In this document: piece after piece, positions 24,358 to 35,504 of the stretch
How positions within the stretch are numbered: the stretch's first letter is position 1
Layout of the letters: each line of letters starts with the position of its first letter
Source: Cryptomeria japonica
Lineage: Eukaryota > Streptophyta > Pinopsida > Cupressales > Cupressaceae
Reading direction: 5' to 3'
Length of the DNA: 64,000 nt
Assembly: GCF_030272615.1 (NCBI RefSeq)
Contig: NC_081405.1
Span: 26,302,272-26,366,271, forward strand
Program-made: the position numbers and the translations under genes
Notes under the pieces: model-generated
Seen by the model: only the letters and a program-made list of their open reading frames with translations
What the model was told of the DNA's origin: nothing
Database searches by the model: none

Positions 24358-25597
24358 TGTAAAGCGGAAAATCGCGATCGAACCCTAGTTGCTCTCCCCT
24401 CTTCAGACTCCGAGGAGAGAGAAGGGAGGTTCGCTAGGATTCGATGGTTTTTCACTTAGGGGAGAGACTTTACATTCAAAAGAGGGGTTGAAACTCATAA
24501 GATCCAATCCCACACAATGTAAGATAGGATGCTAAATGAATTTCAAGGGGTAGGAAAGCAAGGCTACCCTCTTTTGTAAAGAATGTTGTTAAGGAAATTA
24601 AGCTAAGCATGCATAGAAAGTCATAAAGATTCGCTTATAAACTGAGTTCGGGTTATAGGATGAAGCTGCGGACCTGGAATTAGCAGTAGAATGTCGATAC
24701 GGTGCTGTCCTACAAATTTGAGCAAAAGTTGTCGGGACGATGGCGCCCGGCGCCACGGTCCTCCGAAAAATCTACGAAATGAAGGGGGATCTGTTCGTCT
24801 CTGCACAAGGATTCCAGATCTTCAATTTCAGCCGCGTACCTGCAACCTACACACAGAAAAGCGAAGACGATTGGGGGGTTAGGGATTGGGGGTTTGCCTT
24901 TAGGTCAAACCCCGGTTTTGGAATTAACCAAGAAATGAGCAAGAGCTGTAAATGTAAATGACTGTAAAACAAGTACTAATACCTTGTTCTAAGGATGTTG
25001 GTATCCTTATGTGCGAAGGTTTAGATGTTGTATGTTGTATGTTGTAGCATGTAGTATATGATCTCCTCTTCAATGGTTGAATCCTTGACTTGAATGCAAC
25101 ACTTAGCCTTGAATGGAGACTTGAAATGATCAATTGCTTGAATGCTTGAATGCTTGAATGCTTGAATGTTTGAGTATAGTTTCCACGCCTTTTTCATCAT
25201 ATGACCTTCTTTTTCCAAATGGGAGAGGCAAATGTAGTTTATATACTTGTCATTTAGGGCTGATAGACTGATTTTCTTGACCTTAGGCCGACCAGGGAAA
25301 GTTAATTTCCAAATTGCAAACAAAAAGACCCGAGCCCCTTAGGAGACCGGGCCCAAAATAGGACCCAGGGACCAGGGCGCTGGGTGCCATGGTCCTGGGG
25401 ACCAGGGCGCTGGGCGCTCTGGTCCCACCTCCCAGGACATCAGGGTGCAAGGAGGTTCAGGCCAGGGTGCTTGAAAAATGCAGTTTTCAGTGTCGCGAGC
25501 AAGTTTTGGGGTCTCCATTCAGGTTGCATGTTGCGTCGCCATCGTGAAGACCGAAATGCAGTTGAAATTGCAAGTGTCGCAATTTTAGGACGCTACA
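24358..25597 (-). repeat. 5' LTR (right copy) of the gag-protease element
   Basis: 1240 bp, TGTAAAGCGG to GGACGCTACA. It has two 30-bp minisatellite units at 25369-25428. Confidence 0.93.
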
Positions 25598-25602
25598 GTT
25601 AC

Positions 25603-27175
25603 AAAGGGAGATAGGACGAAAAATCTGCAAAAGTGTTAGGAACCTCCATTTTAGGAATGATGGCAATCATAGTATTATTTAACTCTTTGAGAATTGTTCT
25701 ATTCCTTCTTGCTTTTTCCAAGTCCAATAGAACATACTTACCAACAAACTCCCAACATTTATGAAAAAACAATAGAGTAAAACCATCTGGCCCAGGAGCT
25801 TTATCCGGATCCATAGCAAAAACAACAACATTGACTTCCTCAAGTGAAAACAAAAACATAAGCATCTTGTTATCCATCTCAGAAACTAAAGGAGGAACAT
25901 GGGAAATAAATTCATCCTGAAAAACCTCTTTTTCTAAAGATAGCAATGATTTAAAGAAACCCACAGCTTCTGAAGATATCTCTTCCACTTCTGTCAGAAG
26001 ATCCCCATTAGATTTATAAATACATGAAATCCTATTACGCTGCCTTTTTATCTTAGTAGAATTATGATAAAAATTTGTGTTCCTATCCCCATCAGAGAGC
26101 CAAAGTTCTCTGGATTTCTATCGCCAATAGACCCCTTCCCTAGCAATAACTTCTTCAAGTTGTGATTTCAGCGCCTTAAGCTCATCAAATACTGAAGGAA
26201 ATATACCACATTGGAGCACCTGATTATTCAAACCTTCAATTAAACCCTGGATTCTTGCCTTTTCAAGGAAGATATTCTTAAAATGTGAAGCATTCCAAAC
26301 TCTGATATTTTGCTTGAGAAACCGTAATTTTTTAGCAATCTAAAACATGCGGGAACTAGGATAGAAGGGAGCAGAACACCACTATTTTTGTAGAAGAGGA
26401 AAAAGGAAGGGTCCCTAAACCACATGGGTTCAAGTTTAAAAGAAGACTTCTATGGGGCCTTGTCTTCCAGAATAGTCAATGAAATTAGAAAATGATCTGA
26501 CCCCGGATTAGGCAACACCATAAAAAAAAAATCAATATCCGAATCAACCTAATTATCATAAACAAAGAACCGGTCAAGTCTCTCCACAATATGAGAGAAA
26601 CCCCTTCTTATATTGGTCCAGGTAAAAGGCCCATTTTGAGTTTTACAGTCATAAAGGTTGATATTGTCAACAAAGGCTCCAAAATCCTCCATAATTCTCT
26701 TGTTAGGGCATATACCCCCACTCTTTTCATCCATATCCCTAATGGCATTAAAATCACCTCCAAAGATTAAGAAAGAAGCCTTTCTCAAAGGAGCCTAAAC
26801 CCTAATGAGCTCACTCCACAACACACACTTATCTTGAATAGTTGAGGGCCCATAAATATTGAAAATCCAAAACTTAACCCGCGAGGACCTACTATGAATC
26901 ATAATCAACATCCATTTCAGCGAGGCAGCAACAAGTTGCAAATCTATATTATATTCATTCCATAAAATCTCAAGACCACCTGAAGCACCTACAGCAGGAG
27001 AAGACACAAACTTCCATCTTTTCCAAGAGCTAAAAATTGAGCATGCTGCATCCAAAGACAACTTTGTTTCTTGAAGCATAAAGATATCACCCTTGATTAA
27101 ATCCACCTGAGATTTAATCAAGTGTTGCTTGTTAGGGGCGTTTAAACCCCTAACATTCTAGGATATAACCCTCAT
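25603..27175 (-). pseudogene. LINE-A ORF2, first part: endonuclease and N-terminal RT
   Basis: The ORF2 start is the ATG at 27175-27173 (MRVIS, then a TAG where Trp is expected, then NVRGLN). APE-type endonuclease words follow: LQETKL, GDFNAI, FTWTN and GSDHFLI. The RT begins with PDKAPGPDGFT near 25790-25820. Breaks include a TAG at 26120-26118 in the conserved WR-Q-KSR site and a frame change near 26430-26550. The gag-protease element is inserted in the RT word that reads LCN in intact LINEs. The endonuclease would nick the target and the RT would prime there. Confidence 0.88.
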
Positions 27176-27297
27176 TGTCCTCGAGGGGAGACCGAGGCTC
27201 CCCTCTTCTCTTGGGATGGAGAAACTAACTTTTCTCCAAAGGACTGTTGCAAATTCCTCTTAACTACTACTAACCTTGTAACATGCGGGCTAGTCAG

Positions 27298-29408
27298 TCA
27301 AGATCTTTTTTTCTTAACTGTGCCCGAAGTAGCTTGACACTCTCCCTAAGCCTTTGCCTGAGAAGATTTGGAAGTCCCCTTTTTACTAGGTGACAACATC
27401 CCCTGAATCCCCACATCAATCTCTTGTTGGGTATTTACGCTACCAGGCGACCTACCCCTCCTCTTAGGTAAAATAACTGATGGGGATAGGGTAGACTTAA
27501 CTTGGAAAATTTTTAACCTTCTGGCAGAATTTGGGGTTCCCAGAGAAGGTGACACAATAGACTTAGATTGGGCTTTGACAAGATCTATAATTGGCTTAGG
27601 AGAGACCAAAACTCTTGTCATCTTGTCTGATCCAAGTTCCTCTGTAGCTAGGATTTCAAAAGGATTTTTAGAGGCAGAGATTGGAAAGGTATTCTGAATA
27701 GCAGTTAGATCATTCTGAATTGAACACATAATACGTTCAGTAAACACCTCATTTAGCTGACAGGATTAGTCATTGAGTAAATTATTAACTTGTTGGACCA
27801 CATTAACCTCAGGTATGATAGGGAACTCCTGATTAAAGACACTCTTATCCAACAAAAAATCTTTGTCGTCCATGTCATTATGCAATAATCCCCTAACTTG
27901 CTGAATTAGAGAATCCTCTGCCAAGATACTATCCAAATTATTATCAGAAGCCCCTGCAAAACCCTCTGAGGCAGCAGGGATCAGATGACAATTGATCATA
28001 TTATTATCCTCAAAAACAATAGTGTTTGAATTTTCAACCACATTATGTCCATTAGACATTTTAGGAACAAAACTAGGGTTCACATTATGTGACACAACAT
28101 GATCCTCTCACCTCCCATCGGCCCTCTTAACCTGAATATCCTCATAAATAGTAGAAGCTTTGACTATGGACCCAGGCACTATTATAGGCATCGTTCTAGT
28201 AGATAAGAGATTATCCTTGCTACCTAAAGGAGGTTCTGACCCATCTAAAATAGAATGTTTTGAAAAATCCATAAGAAAAGGAGTGTCCAAAAGCAAAGAA
28301 GTTTTGACAAGGTCATTTTGTAATTTATCAATTGGTTGCCTCCAAATACCCTCATGAGATTTGATACTACAGGAATGAGGACAAACTTTATTAGGGTTAG
28401 TCAAGACACATATTTTTACCAGAACCTCCCCCTCCACAAAATCAAATGTAGATGTTAAGTAAGACCCGCAAGTATTACCAATCTGTTCTAAAACCTCTAG
28501 ATCCATAAATTCAAATGGTAATTTAGGCAAACCGAACCAAAAAGGAACCAAGTCTTTCTTTGACCAAGAAGGAACAAAAAATGGCTTCCATGCCAAAATA
28601 GACACCAAATTCTTACCAAACCAGTGATGCGAAGACTTTAAAACTGCATCCCTAACAGAAGAAGAAGCAAAGACAATAATAAATGCATTCACAGAAAGCA
28701 ATTGAAAATACCACATATCTAACCATCTTTTCTGCAGTTTATGATGAAGTTTAGACAAACTAGTTGTCTCCCCCGAGATTTCCCTAACAATAGCATTTGT
28801 ATTTAAACATCGTGCCTTCATATCCACACAGGAGCCAATAATATCAATACATGGAATAGGAGCCCATACCTAAGATGAAGAACCACTTGCCAGATTCAAA
28901 CCAATGGGATTTTCACTTACCTTATCCCCCTTCTGTTGTGACAAAAGCGGCACCACCATGATGCCCTTCTTTGGTGGCTCCAACAATATGTCACCAGCAT
29001 GTTGCCTGGGTACTGACTCTATAGCCCCATCTGTCTCCATCACAGTCAGAGCTTTCACAACTTTATCAAACAAACCCTTGCCTTTGATATGTGCAGATCA
29101 CAGTTCGTGAAACTCCGAGGACCGATTATGAAACAATCCTTGATTTGGACACTGGTGATAAGTATTTTCCCTTGGACCCACTCCATTTTTTTCAGCCTCC
29201 TCCAATTTTCATTATCCTTGCCTCCGAAAAATCCGCAAAAATATTTGGAAACTGGCCGAAAATCCCGAACATTCTCCTTCCTTATGTTGCGCACCGCCAT
29301 GTCCACCCATTGACCATTGACAAAGACCATTTGCAGCACGTGTGGCAGATCATCCCAACCCATGTCTGCCCATGCACCAAAAACCCCATTTTCGCTCATT
29401 TCAAGCAA
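27298..29408 (-). pseudogene. LINE-A ORF1 (RNA-binding, DUF4283 type), broken
   Basis: From the ATG at 29408 (MLEMSENGVF) the reading shifts frame near 29060-29073, then stays in one frame to about 27298. Stops lie at 28872-28870 (TAG), near 28107 (TGA), 27768-27766 (TAA) and 27348-27346 (TAG). Residues around 28500-28820 match DUF4283 of plant LINE ORF1 proteins (RWLDMWYFQLLSVNAF, FWFGLPKLPFEF). The C-terminal part is Ser/Pro/Lys-rich. I do not see the usual CCHC knuckle clearly. ORF1 proteins coat the LINE RNA. ORF2 begins about 120 bp downstream. Confidence 0.8.
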
Positions 29409-29473
29409 AAATTTGCAGAGCTAGATTTTATTTAATAATTAGTGTAATAAGTTTTAAAATCTCCATGTCTTAT

Positions 29474-29486
29474 TAATTTGTAAATA
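29474..29486. repeat. Target-site duplication of LINE-A (right copy)
   Basis: TAATTTGTAAATA, identical to 8463-8475. It marks the LINE-A 5' end at 29473. Confidence 0.8.
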
Positions 29487-30167
29487 AAATTATTATTATG
29501 TTTATTTTTATTTTAATGAATAGGATTTGTCTTTAAAAAAACTTTAAAATTGAAAATATAAAATACAATATATAAATAAGGAATGCAAAATAGAAAAGAC
29601 AATGCATAAATAAGGAATATTTTTTGATATGTCAAGAAAACTATAAGAAAAATTATAATATTTTTTTAAAATTTGATTTTTTTTAATGAGTAGAATAATT
29701 GACACTCATAAGTTTCTATTTTTTTAATCAATAAAGCTATTTAATATGAAGCTTAATAAAATTTATTTCTCTATAAATAAATCTAATAAATCTTTTAAAA
29801 ATGTAATTTGGATGCTTGAAATGTCACATAATCTAACATCGGGCCTTATGTATTTAAAGAAATATTTAAACGATCCTTACTTTTAAAATGTTTTATATCA
29901 ATTTGTAAACATATTTTTAATTTAATATTAATTTAAAGTATTTTTACATGATAAAATATAAATGATTTTTAGTTTTAACAATTTTTCAAAATTTTACAAG
30001 TAAGATTATTTTAAATTATTATTTTTATTCTTATTCAATCAAATAAATAAAGATATCTATTTTAATAGGTGATAGGTGGTAGAATTTTGAATTGATTTTT
30101 AATAGTAAGTCTATTATTTGTGAAAGAAGAATTAAAAATAAAATATTATCAAATGTAAGAAGCTTCA
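29487..30167. other. AT-rich spacer between LINE-A and LINE-B
   Basis: No gene. It contains a ~100-bp segment (29916-30015) that recurs beyond the other end of LINE-B (45366-45470). Confidence 0.6.
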
Positions 30168-30460
30168 AATGTTAGATTTTTTTATTTTTTAAAAGTAAAT
30201 AGTTGCAGAGGGGCAGCACCCTTGTATTAAAAAAGAAAGAGAATACAAGGCCTAATTCAATAAGAGTGGTAGGAGGAAAGAATCGGGAAGAAAACCCCCT
30301 ACCATAGCCCTAATCCATGAAAAAGAGAAGTTGACACAGGACTGGATGAGGGCAACAGAATATCGTCATCTTAAAGGCCTCTTGAAGACGCAGAGGTCAT
30401 AAGACAAAAATAAACAATCTCAAAAGGCAGAGAGACCAGAGGTCTTAGGGTCAACCAGAG

Positions 30461-31326
30461 TCACAGAGAATCATCGGAAGCATCTTCCACAAGCGCATTG
30501 GCTACATCTAAGAAAATGGGACATTTAGGGCCACAATTCAAATGAGCTGTCGATTTTGCCTTCTCTTTAGGGAGTCGGTAGTCATTTGGATACCACTCTT
30601 CACCCAGGCCAAATCCCCAGTCGTTTCCATCCACCAGATCACCATTCTCAAGGATCCTGAGGTCATCAGTCACCGCTAAATCTTCACCATAGAGAAAAAT
30701 TGCCCTCCAATTTGACATGAAACCACTTTCTATGCCAGTCGCTTTCAAAAGGAACTCAATGTTCCTGGAGATGACAAGCCAAGTTGCTTGAAAGGATGCA
30801 AAATCTAGAGAATTAACAATCACGAGCTTTTTTACCTTCGCTCTGCTGCTAAGTGACATGTAGTAGTTTTGGGGAAGCGAAATTCTGAGATTGGCATCAA
30901 TATTGTCCAATATAGCATCTATTTCTCCCAACAGGCGGTGCTTAAACATCATCTGGGTTAGCAGTTTTGCTTGCTGCTTACTAGTCCCCATGTAGATTAA
31001 TATTGCAAGAAAAAAGGCTGGAATATCAGCATTGGCTCTGTACTTGCGGTAAGCCATAAGAAATTCCTTTCCCAAGATCCTCTTTACATTGTGGAGAATG
31101 AGAGGATGTCGAGAGAAAAGGACCTCTTAAAGACGCCTGTCCATGATTTTGCCCAAGAAAGCCATCTGTCGACAAGTAGCTTCGAGGAGGATTGGAGTCT
31201 CCATTCCAAGATGCCAAGAGGAAAGCAAATTGTGGTGGAAAGCAGGGTTATTCCTTCATTAAATAGCAAGGAGTCAAATCCGAGAATATGACATCCTGCT
31301 TCTGCATTTTCAATAAATGCCCACAC
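30461..31326 (-). pseudogene. LINE-B 3'-terminal ORF, about 280 codons, unknown function
   Basis: It lies after RNase H. The first part (31326-31084, MWAFIENAEAGC) and the second part (31075-30461, MGKEFLMAYRKYRAN) are joined by a single frame change near 31080. The second part is an uninterrupted 204-residue reading with mixed charge, no signal peptide and an acidic C-terminus (EDASDDSL). A Cys pair near the end (CGPKC) is the only metal-binding hint. I recognise no domain and see no convincing match to the ORF3 of LINE-A or LINE-C, although the position is the same. It may be an acquired 3' gene of this LINE family or a chance survivor. Confidence 0.5.
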
Positions 31327-31683
31327 GCGTGAGCAACCAATATTCGACTAACCATCTGCTCCAAACCTCCTCAACTTGATGTCAACCAACTTTAAGCATC
31401 AAGTGATCTTAAACAAATCGTGAAGGATACAGTCTTAACTGGATACTCAAGTACTTGTGTTAAATAGCCACGAGCCAAAAGCTGGCACTAATCAATAGTG
31501 CTAACAATGCATCACATTACGATGATAAGAGGAGACCTTAACTAGTTAACAAGGCAATCGGTCGATCTTTCCACCGAACCAAGACTGAAAGGTGGAGAGT
31601 GGGAGTCACAAATTACCAGGGAACAGAGCACCGGTTTGCTCCATAGCCGGAGGGGGCAGATAGAAACGAAGAGCGTGCACCTA

Positions 31684-34040
31684 TCAGGAGACCCACCGGT
31701 ACGTGCCATATTTCATAGGACCCCATCTGAATGAGGAGAGCCTGACAATCAGCCCAATAGAAACCAACATCGGTAGATCTTCAGGGGGGTCACTAATGGT
31801 TATAGCCACTTTAGAAAGTATATCAGCTTCACCATTACCTTCTCTATATATATGGCTAACTCGAAACTCATTAAAGGAAGCTAGCAGCATCAGGATCGAT
31901 TGAAGCCACTGGTTAAGGCACCAGCAAGGGGTGCTAGAGAAGCGGATTGCATTAATGACATTTAATGAGTCACCCTCCAAGTGAATTTTTTGCACCCCAA
32001 GCTCCTTTCCTAGTTGAAGACCTCTAAATGTTGCTCTGAATTCCACTTCATTATTAGTAGCCACTCCAATATTTTTGGAGATTTCTTTTATATAGAGACC
32101 ATCAGAGTCCCTCAAAATGCAACCATACCACTATGGCCCGGGTTGCCTACAGAAGCACCATCAAAGTTTACCTTGCTCCACCTGACCAGTGGTGCATCCC
32201 AAATCATCCCCGCTCTTGGATTGGTCTAATCCACCGGAGATCCCAGTTCGTGAACAATTTTTTCTTAAGTGTTTTGGATTGGGCCGCCACATTCAAGAGC
32301 TCAGTCAGGTGGTTCTCAATTTTTGCACAAATAGACTGAGGGCCCATATCTTTGCCCTGGAAGATTTTGTGGTTCCTTTCTTTCCAAATTTCCCAAATCA
32401 GAAGTGATGGGAGGATGAAGAGAAAATAAAAAAAAATCGCCTTTCCTACCAGTTTGGGCCATTGCAAAAACCAATTATCCAGCCCTGTTGGGAAGGGGCC
32501 GAATAATCTCAGTTTTTCTATGAAATACCACTAACAATGACTAGAGAATTTGGAATGGAGGAGGAGATGATCAACAGTCTCTTCCTGATCTAGACATAAC
32601 GGACATCTACTGGGTCCATTGATACCTATTGAATGTAGCCTTTCTTGGGTTAGGATTTTTCTTTGGCAGGCCAACCAGGCAAAGGAACCCACTTTGGGGA
32701 GAAGGTGTTGATGCCAAAATAGATTAATAGGCCAGTCTTTTTTATCTATAGCTGCTTCTTTTAGCTTATAGCCAAAGCATACCTTGTATTTTCAATCAGA
32801 GGAGCTGCACCACCTAATAAATTCCTTATCAAGGGAAGGGAAAATAGACCTTTTGTTAAGAATATCAATAAATAAGTCCTTATGAGACTGATCCAAGTCC
32901 AGCTCATCCAAGGAGTTCCATTTCCATGTAGAGGTGCCATTTTCTAGGATCGGATGACCATAATCATAGATATTATGCCCCCAAAGGCGATAGGTTACCT
33001 CCATAATAGGATGTAGAGAGGGGATGTGACATAGGGCAGCTTCACCCAACCAAGAATCAAACTGGAAGGAAGCATCCCTGCCATTCCTGACCTCCCAGGT
33101 AAATTGATCGCTTCTGATATCCCTATTGTCCAAAATGAAATTCCAGATAGTCAAACCCCTGGTTGGGTTGTTAATAGTCAGAATCCACTTAGGATCTAGG
33201 GAGTCTAGATATTTATGTTTGAGGAGCCTTGCCCATTTTTGCATCCCACCGCTACAGATTTCCTAAACCAGTTTAGCACCCATTGCTAAATTCATAATTG
33301 ATATTTGGTGAATACCGGCACCACCTACCATTTTAGGTTGACAGATCTTTTTCCAAGCTATTAGGGGAAATTTACCTTTATCATCAGACCCATTCCAAAG
33401 GAAATTTCTCATTAGAGAAATCAATTCTTCTTCAACTACCACCGGTAATCATAGGCAATCCATAACAAAAACGGGTAGCACTGAAAGGACCGACTTTATC
33501 ATAGTGAGTTTCCTAGAAGAAGATAACCACTTGCCTTTCCAAGTTGCAAGCTTGGATTTGCACTTATCAATGAGGTGCTTCAAGTAGTGAACCCTGTTAC
33601 TACCAATGAAGAGCGGGGTACCAAGAAATTTCCTAGGGAAATTAGCAACTCTAAGATTGAGAATCCTTGATAATACCATTTGCAAGTTGAGCGGAGTGTT
33701 GACAAAAAACACTTCAGATTTGTGCCAGTTGATTTTCTGTCCAAAAGCCAAATAGTAGTCATCTAGGAAACTTTTGATTGATCTTGCTTCTCGCCTACAG
33801 GCCGATCCAAATAGAATGGTGTCATTAGCAAACTGAAGATGAGTCATTTTTTCAACCCCTGTTGCCACATTAACTCCTAGCCAATGACCATTTTGCTGGA
33901 AAGCTCTTATGGATCGAACTAAGGCTTCAATCATTATGATAAAAAGAAAGGGTGATAATGGATCACCTTGTCTAATACCTCTTGTCAAAGAGAAGAAACT
34001 GTGGGATGAACCATTGACCAAAACCGAGAATTTGGGGGAA
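31684..34040 (-). pseudogene. LINE-B ORF2, second part: RT, zf-RVT and RNase H
   Basis: The minus strand resumes after the nested element with VNGSSHSFFSLTRGIRQGDP (RT, near 33960-34020). The catalytic box reads FANDTILFG (near 33800-33830), so the first of the two usual Asp residues is Asn. A zinc finger (CPLCLDQEETVDHLLLH, near 32560-32620) and RNase H (NFDGAS, NNEVEF, LEGDS, GNGEAD; 32190-31800) follow. RNase H keeps its acidic residues. Frames are interrupted by stops near 33247, 32790 and 32115. Confidence 0.85.
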
Positions 34041-34045
34041 GAGAG
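34041..34045. repeat. TSD GAGAG of the Sirevirus-like element (left)
   Basis: GAGAG at 34041-34045 and again at 41495-41499. Joining across it restores LINE-B RT sequence. Confidence 0.9.
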
Positions 34046-35104
34046 TGATGAATACTAAGAGGGGGGATGAATTAGTATACCGGTATGATAAATTTATAAA
34101 TAAATTGGATAAGATAAATGCAAACCAAATAGAAAACAAAACATTCACCCACAAGAGCACAATCACCATAACACAAGAAGTTTTGACGTGGAAACCCAAA
34201 TGGGAAAAACCACAGTGAGCAGAAACTCACAAGTAACTATCTGCAGAATAGAAACCAGACCGGTTAAGGTCATACAATGTTCTTCACCAGAACAAATCCT
34301 GTTAGGAGATAAGTCCTGTTAAAGACTACCTTGTGAGAGGATTTTAGATTCATAGTTGTGAACCACCTTGTTAGAGGATTTTCAAAGGCTTTGCTAGGCC
34401 TACCCAGTTAAGGGTTTTAGACTTGTCGAAGATGTGAGTAATCAACAAGTGAGTGATCTAGATACTAGCATAGTATGCTTGGTTAGATCCCTAATAGCTC
34501 ATTGTTAATGCATTTCGGCATTACTTCAGTCTTCAATATCTCCACACTCCTTCTCTTCAAACAGGCCTAATCTTTTCTTCTATGATCGCACATACAAAAC
34601 CTCATCATCTAAAACCCTAGACATGATGTCCTTATAAAGGAGTCTGATTTCATGTCGGTCTAATAGGATTACATTACAAGTTCCTAGGTTCAGTGCATCT
34701 AGACACATTTGGTAACGCGACAAAAAATCACCTCCAAAGTGTCGGTGGAACATAACTCATCTCAGAAATACCGGTTGGTAACTCATCACAGAGTAATACC
34801 GGTTCATACAATTTACCGATTACCGGTTGTCAAAAATGAAGACTGGAAAAAATGTTAACTACCACTTTGTTCCTTCATACCACTTGAGATCCTCAAACCG
34901 CTTGAGGTCTTCATACCGCTTTGGGTCTTCAGTCAGTTTGTGACTGGTAAACATCTTCTACAAAACACCGATAGTCTAAAGACTATAATACATAATACCG
35001 ATTGGAACAAATGCCGGTTGAGCATAACTCATACATCAAGAAAGTGTACATAAAGCAAGTGTGTGTCCATCAATGACAATCACAACATCATCAAAATGCC
35101 AACA
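34046..35104 (-). repeat. 3' LTR (left copy) of the Sirevirus-like element
   Basis: 1059 bp. It lacks about 45 bp present near the start of the right LTR (40409-40455). Confidence 0.92.
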
Positions 35105-35116
35105 ATCTCCCCCTTT
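35105..35116 (-). promoter_or_regulatory. Polypurine tract of the Sirevirus-like element
   Basis: AAAGGGGGAGAT on the minus strand, directly before the 3' LTR. Further purine-rich tracts of the type GGGGGAGT or AGGGGGAGTA lie within the next 200 bp. Confidence 0.75.
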
Positions 35117-35504
35117 GGCATTGATGGCAACACTTAGGAAAATTTTGACATCTAAGTGTTTTTACAACAAAAATATGCCATATGCAAAATTACTCCCCCT
35201 AAGCATATACACTATCCCTTTTGCAGAAATTACAATGTATACTACCCCCTTAAAGTGGTAACATGAAAGTATACATACCATTCACCAAAATGTTAAATAC
35301 TACTCCCCCTTTGCCAACAATGACAAAGCACTGCAAAATAACCCATGTTTCTCATTATCATTAAAATTGAGTAAATGTTTATGACAATAAGGAATGAAAC
35401 TTGTCAAAACCCGATTTAAAATCCTACAAAAAAGTTTTCATGCCTGATGACCATGACTCAAGTAATGAGGTAGAAACCTCACTTTTGGTATGCATCTAAT
35501 ATAC

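Larger units (their letters stand above)
17693..25597 (-). mobile_element. Gag-protease-only LTR retrotransposon, Gypsy-like Gag, nested in LINE-A
   Basis: LTRs at 17693-18999 (1307 bp) and 24358-25597 (1240 bp) start TGTAAAGCGG and end GGACGCTACA. The TSD GTTAC is at 17688-17692 and 25598-25602, inside the RT of LINE-A. Orientation is minus: the polypurine tract (minus strand AGTGGGGGCTAAA, 19000-19012) abuts the left LTR, and the primer-binding site (TGGTGAACCCGACGTG, about 24339-24355) abuts the right LTR. The interior has one long ORF with Gag and protease-like regions, and no RT, RNase H or integrase in any frame. It is therefore non-autonomous. Confidence 0.93.
8476..29473 (-). mobile_element. 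LINE-A: L1-type non-LTR retrotransposon, apparently full length, with two nested LTR elements
   Basis: Reading the minus strand from 29473: short 5' UTR, ORF1 (29408-27298), ORF2 endonuclease and start of RT (27175-25603), interruption by 17693-25602, rest of RT, zf-RVT and RNase H (17692-15050), a further 3' ORF region (14460-13959), interruption by 8981-13958, then the 3' UTR and poly-A at 8476-8489. A perfect 13-bp TSD bounds it. Without the two insertions and their TSD copies the LINE would be about 8.1 kb. Both LTR elements have clean 5-bp TSDs inside LINE sequence, so the LINE is older than both. Confidence 0.88.
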
